Below, piece by piece: positions 63,990 to 64,000 of a stretch of DNA of 64,000 nt. The notes beneath the pieces are model-generated. The model saw nothing but the letters and a program-made list of their open reading frames with translations. It made no database searches and was not told the DNA's origin. Both the position numbers and the translations under genes were made by a program. Each line of letters starts with the position of its first letter. Position 1 is the first letter of the stretch. The stretch comes from Bacteroidota bacterium (GTDB taxonomy: Bacteria; Bacteroidota; Bacteroidia; AKYH767-A; OLB10): the NCBI GenBank assembly GCA_016713925.1, contig JADJOH010000002.1, positions 62,001 through 126,000 of the forward strand, given 5' to 3'.

Positions 63990-64000
63990 GAAAATATAAC

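Noticed and set aside
1..64000. tRNA or rRNA genes
   Set aside because: No T-loop GGTTCGAATCC-like motif with a matching acceptor stem, and no rRNA landmark, was noticed by eye; a covariance search would be decisive.

Overview
The window is chromosomal DNA from a member of the Bacteroidota. The signs are six secreted proteins with type IX secretion (T9SS) type A C-terminal sorting domains, promoters of the TAnnTTTG type instead of Shine-Dalgarno-led starts, a CarboxypepD-plug TonB receptor, a PadR-PspC pair, the ubiE-porT gene order, and DUF4476, DUF4159 and ELWxxDGT proteins. The genus cannot be fixed from sequence alone. The many short dispersed intergenic repeats and long secreted proteins suggest a free-living environmental lineage.

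Layout. 1-4816: a minus-strand set of a propeller sensor histidine kinase, a REC-PAS-LytTR regulator and a methyltransferase cut by the window edge. 5155-9000: two T9SS cargo proteins, a REP-like repeat patch and a Nudix hydrolase. 9065-13567: lpxK diverging from a NIF3-like gene plus a zinc-ribbon protein, then a THUMP RNA methyltransferase. 13679-20501: ELWxxDGT, serine-hydrolase and FG-GAP cargo proteins, with a PLP enzyme between them. 20584-23972: a lipoprotein, a TonB receptor with a His-rich tail and a small Cys/His-rich secreted protein, probably a metal uptake cluster. 23990-33360: DUF4159, Na/Pi cotransporter, rsmE, pckA, small lipoprotein, DUF423, DUF4476, saccharopine-dehydrogenase-like enzyme and trmN6. 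33419-33934: an 11-bp-period satellite ending in a perfect hairpin, followed by a PadR operator and the padR-pspC operon. 36720-40384: NTF2-like protein, LolA-like protein with an ABC permease, FtsB/DivIC-like protein and bestrophin. 40909-42406: one intact IS4-family element. 42433-50303: methylmalonyl-CoA mutase large subunit, aminotransferase, heptose kinase-ubiE-porT operon and an FAD oxidoreductase. 50334-54035: aroB-aroA operon and proline dehydrogenase. 54486-63989: a large VPS10/BNR-like T9SS protein, a B12/radical-SAM protein with a decayed partial relative next to it, a secreted acetolactate-decarboxylase-like protein, an MHS-type transporter and a small membrane protein.

Functionally most of the window is housekeeping: shikimate pathway, LPS (lpxK, heptose kinase), menaquinone, rRNA and tRNA methylation, gluconeogenesis and proline oxidation. 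These genes are mixed with T9SS cargo and one T9SS component (porT).

Two things stand out. First, five otherwise conserved genes carry single-base frameshifts, seven in total, mostly in or beside homopolymer runs (FG-GAP gene, rsmE, porT, aroB three times, radical SAM). This points to sequence error or to unusual indel decay. Second, the non-coding DNA is structured: the 11-bp satellite, a nested inverted repeat, a dispersed repeat family with a conserved leader, and several -7 boxes placed only 4 nt from start codons.
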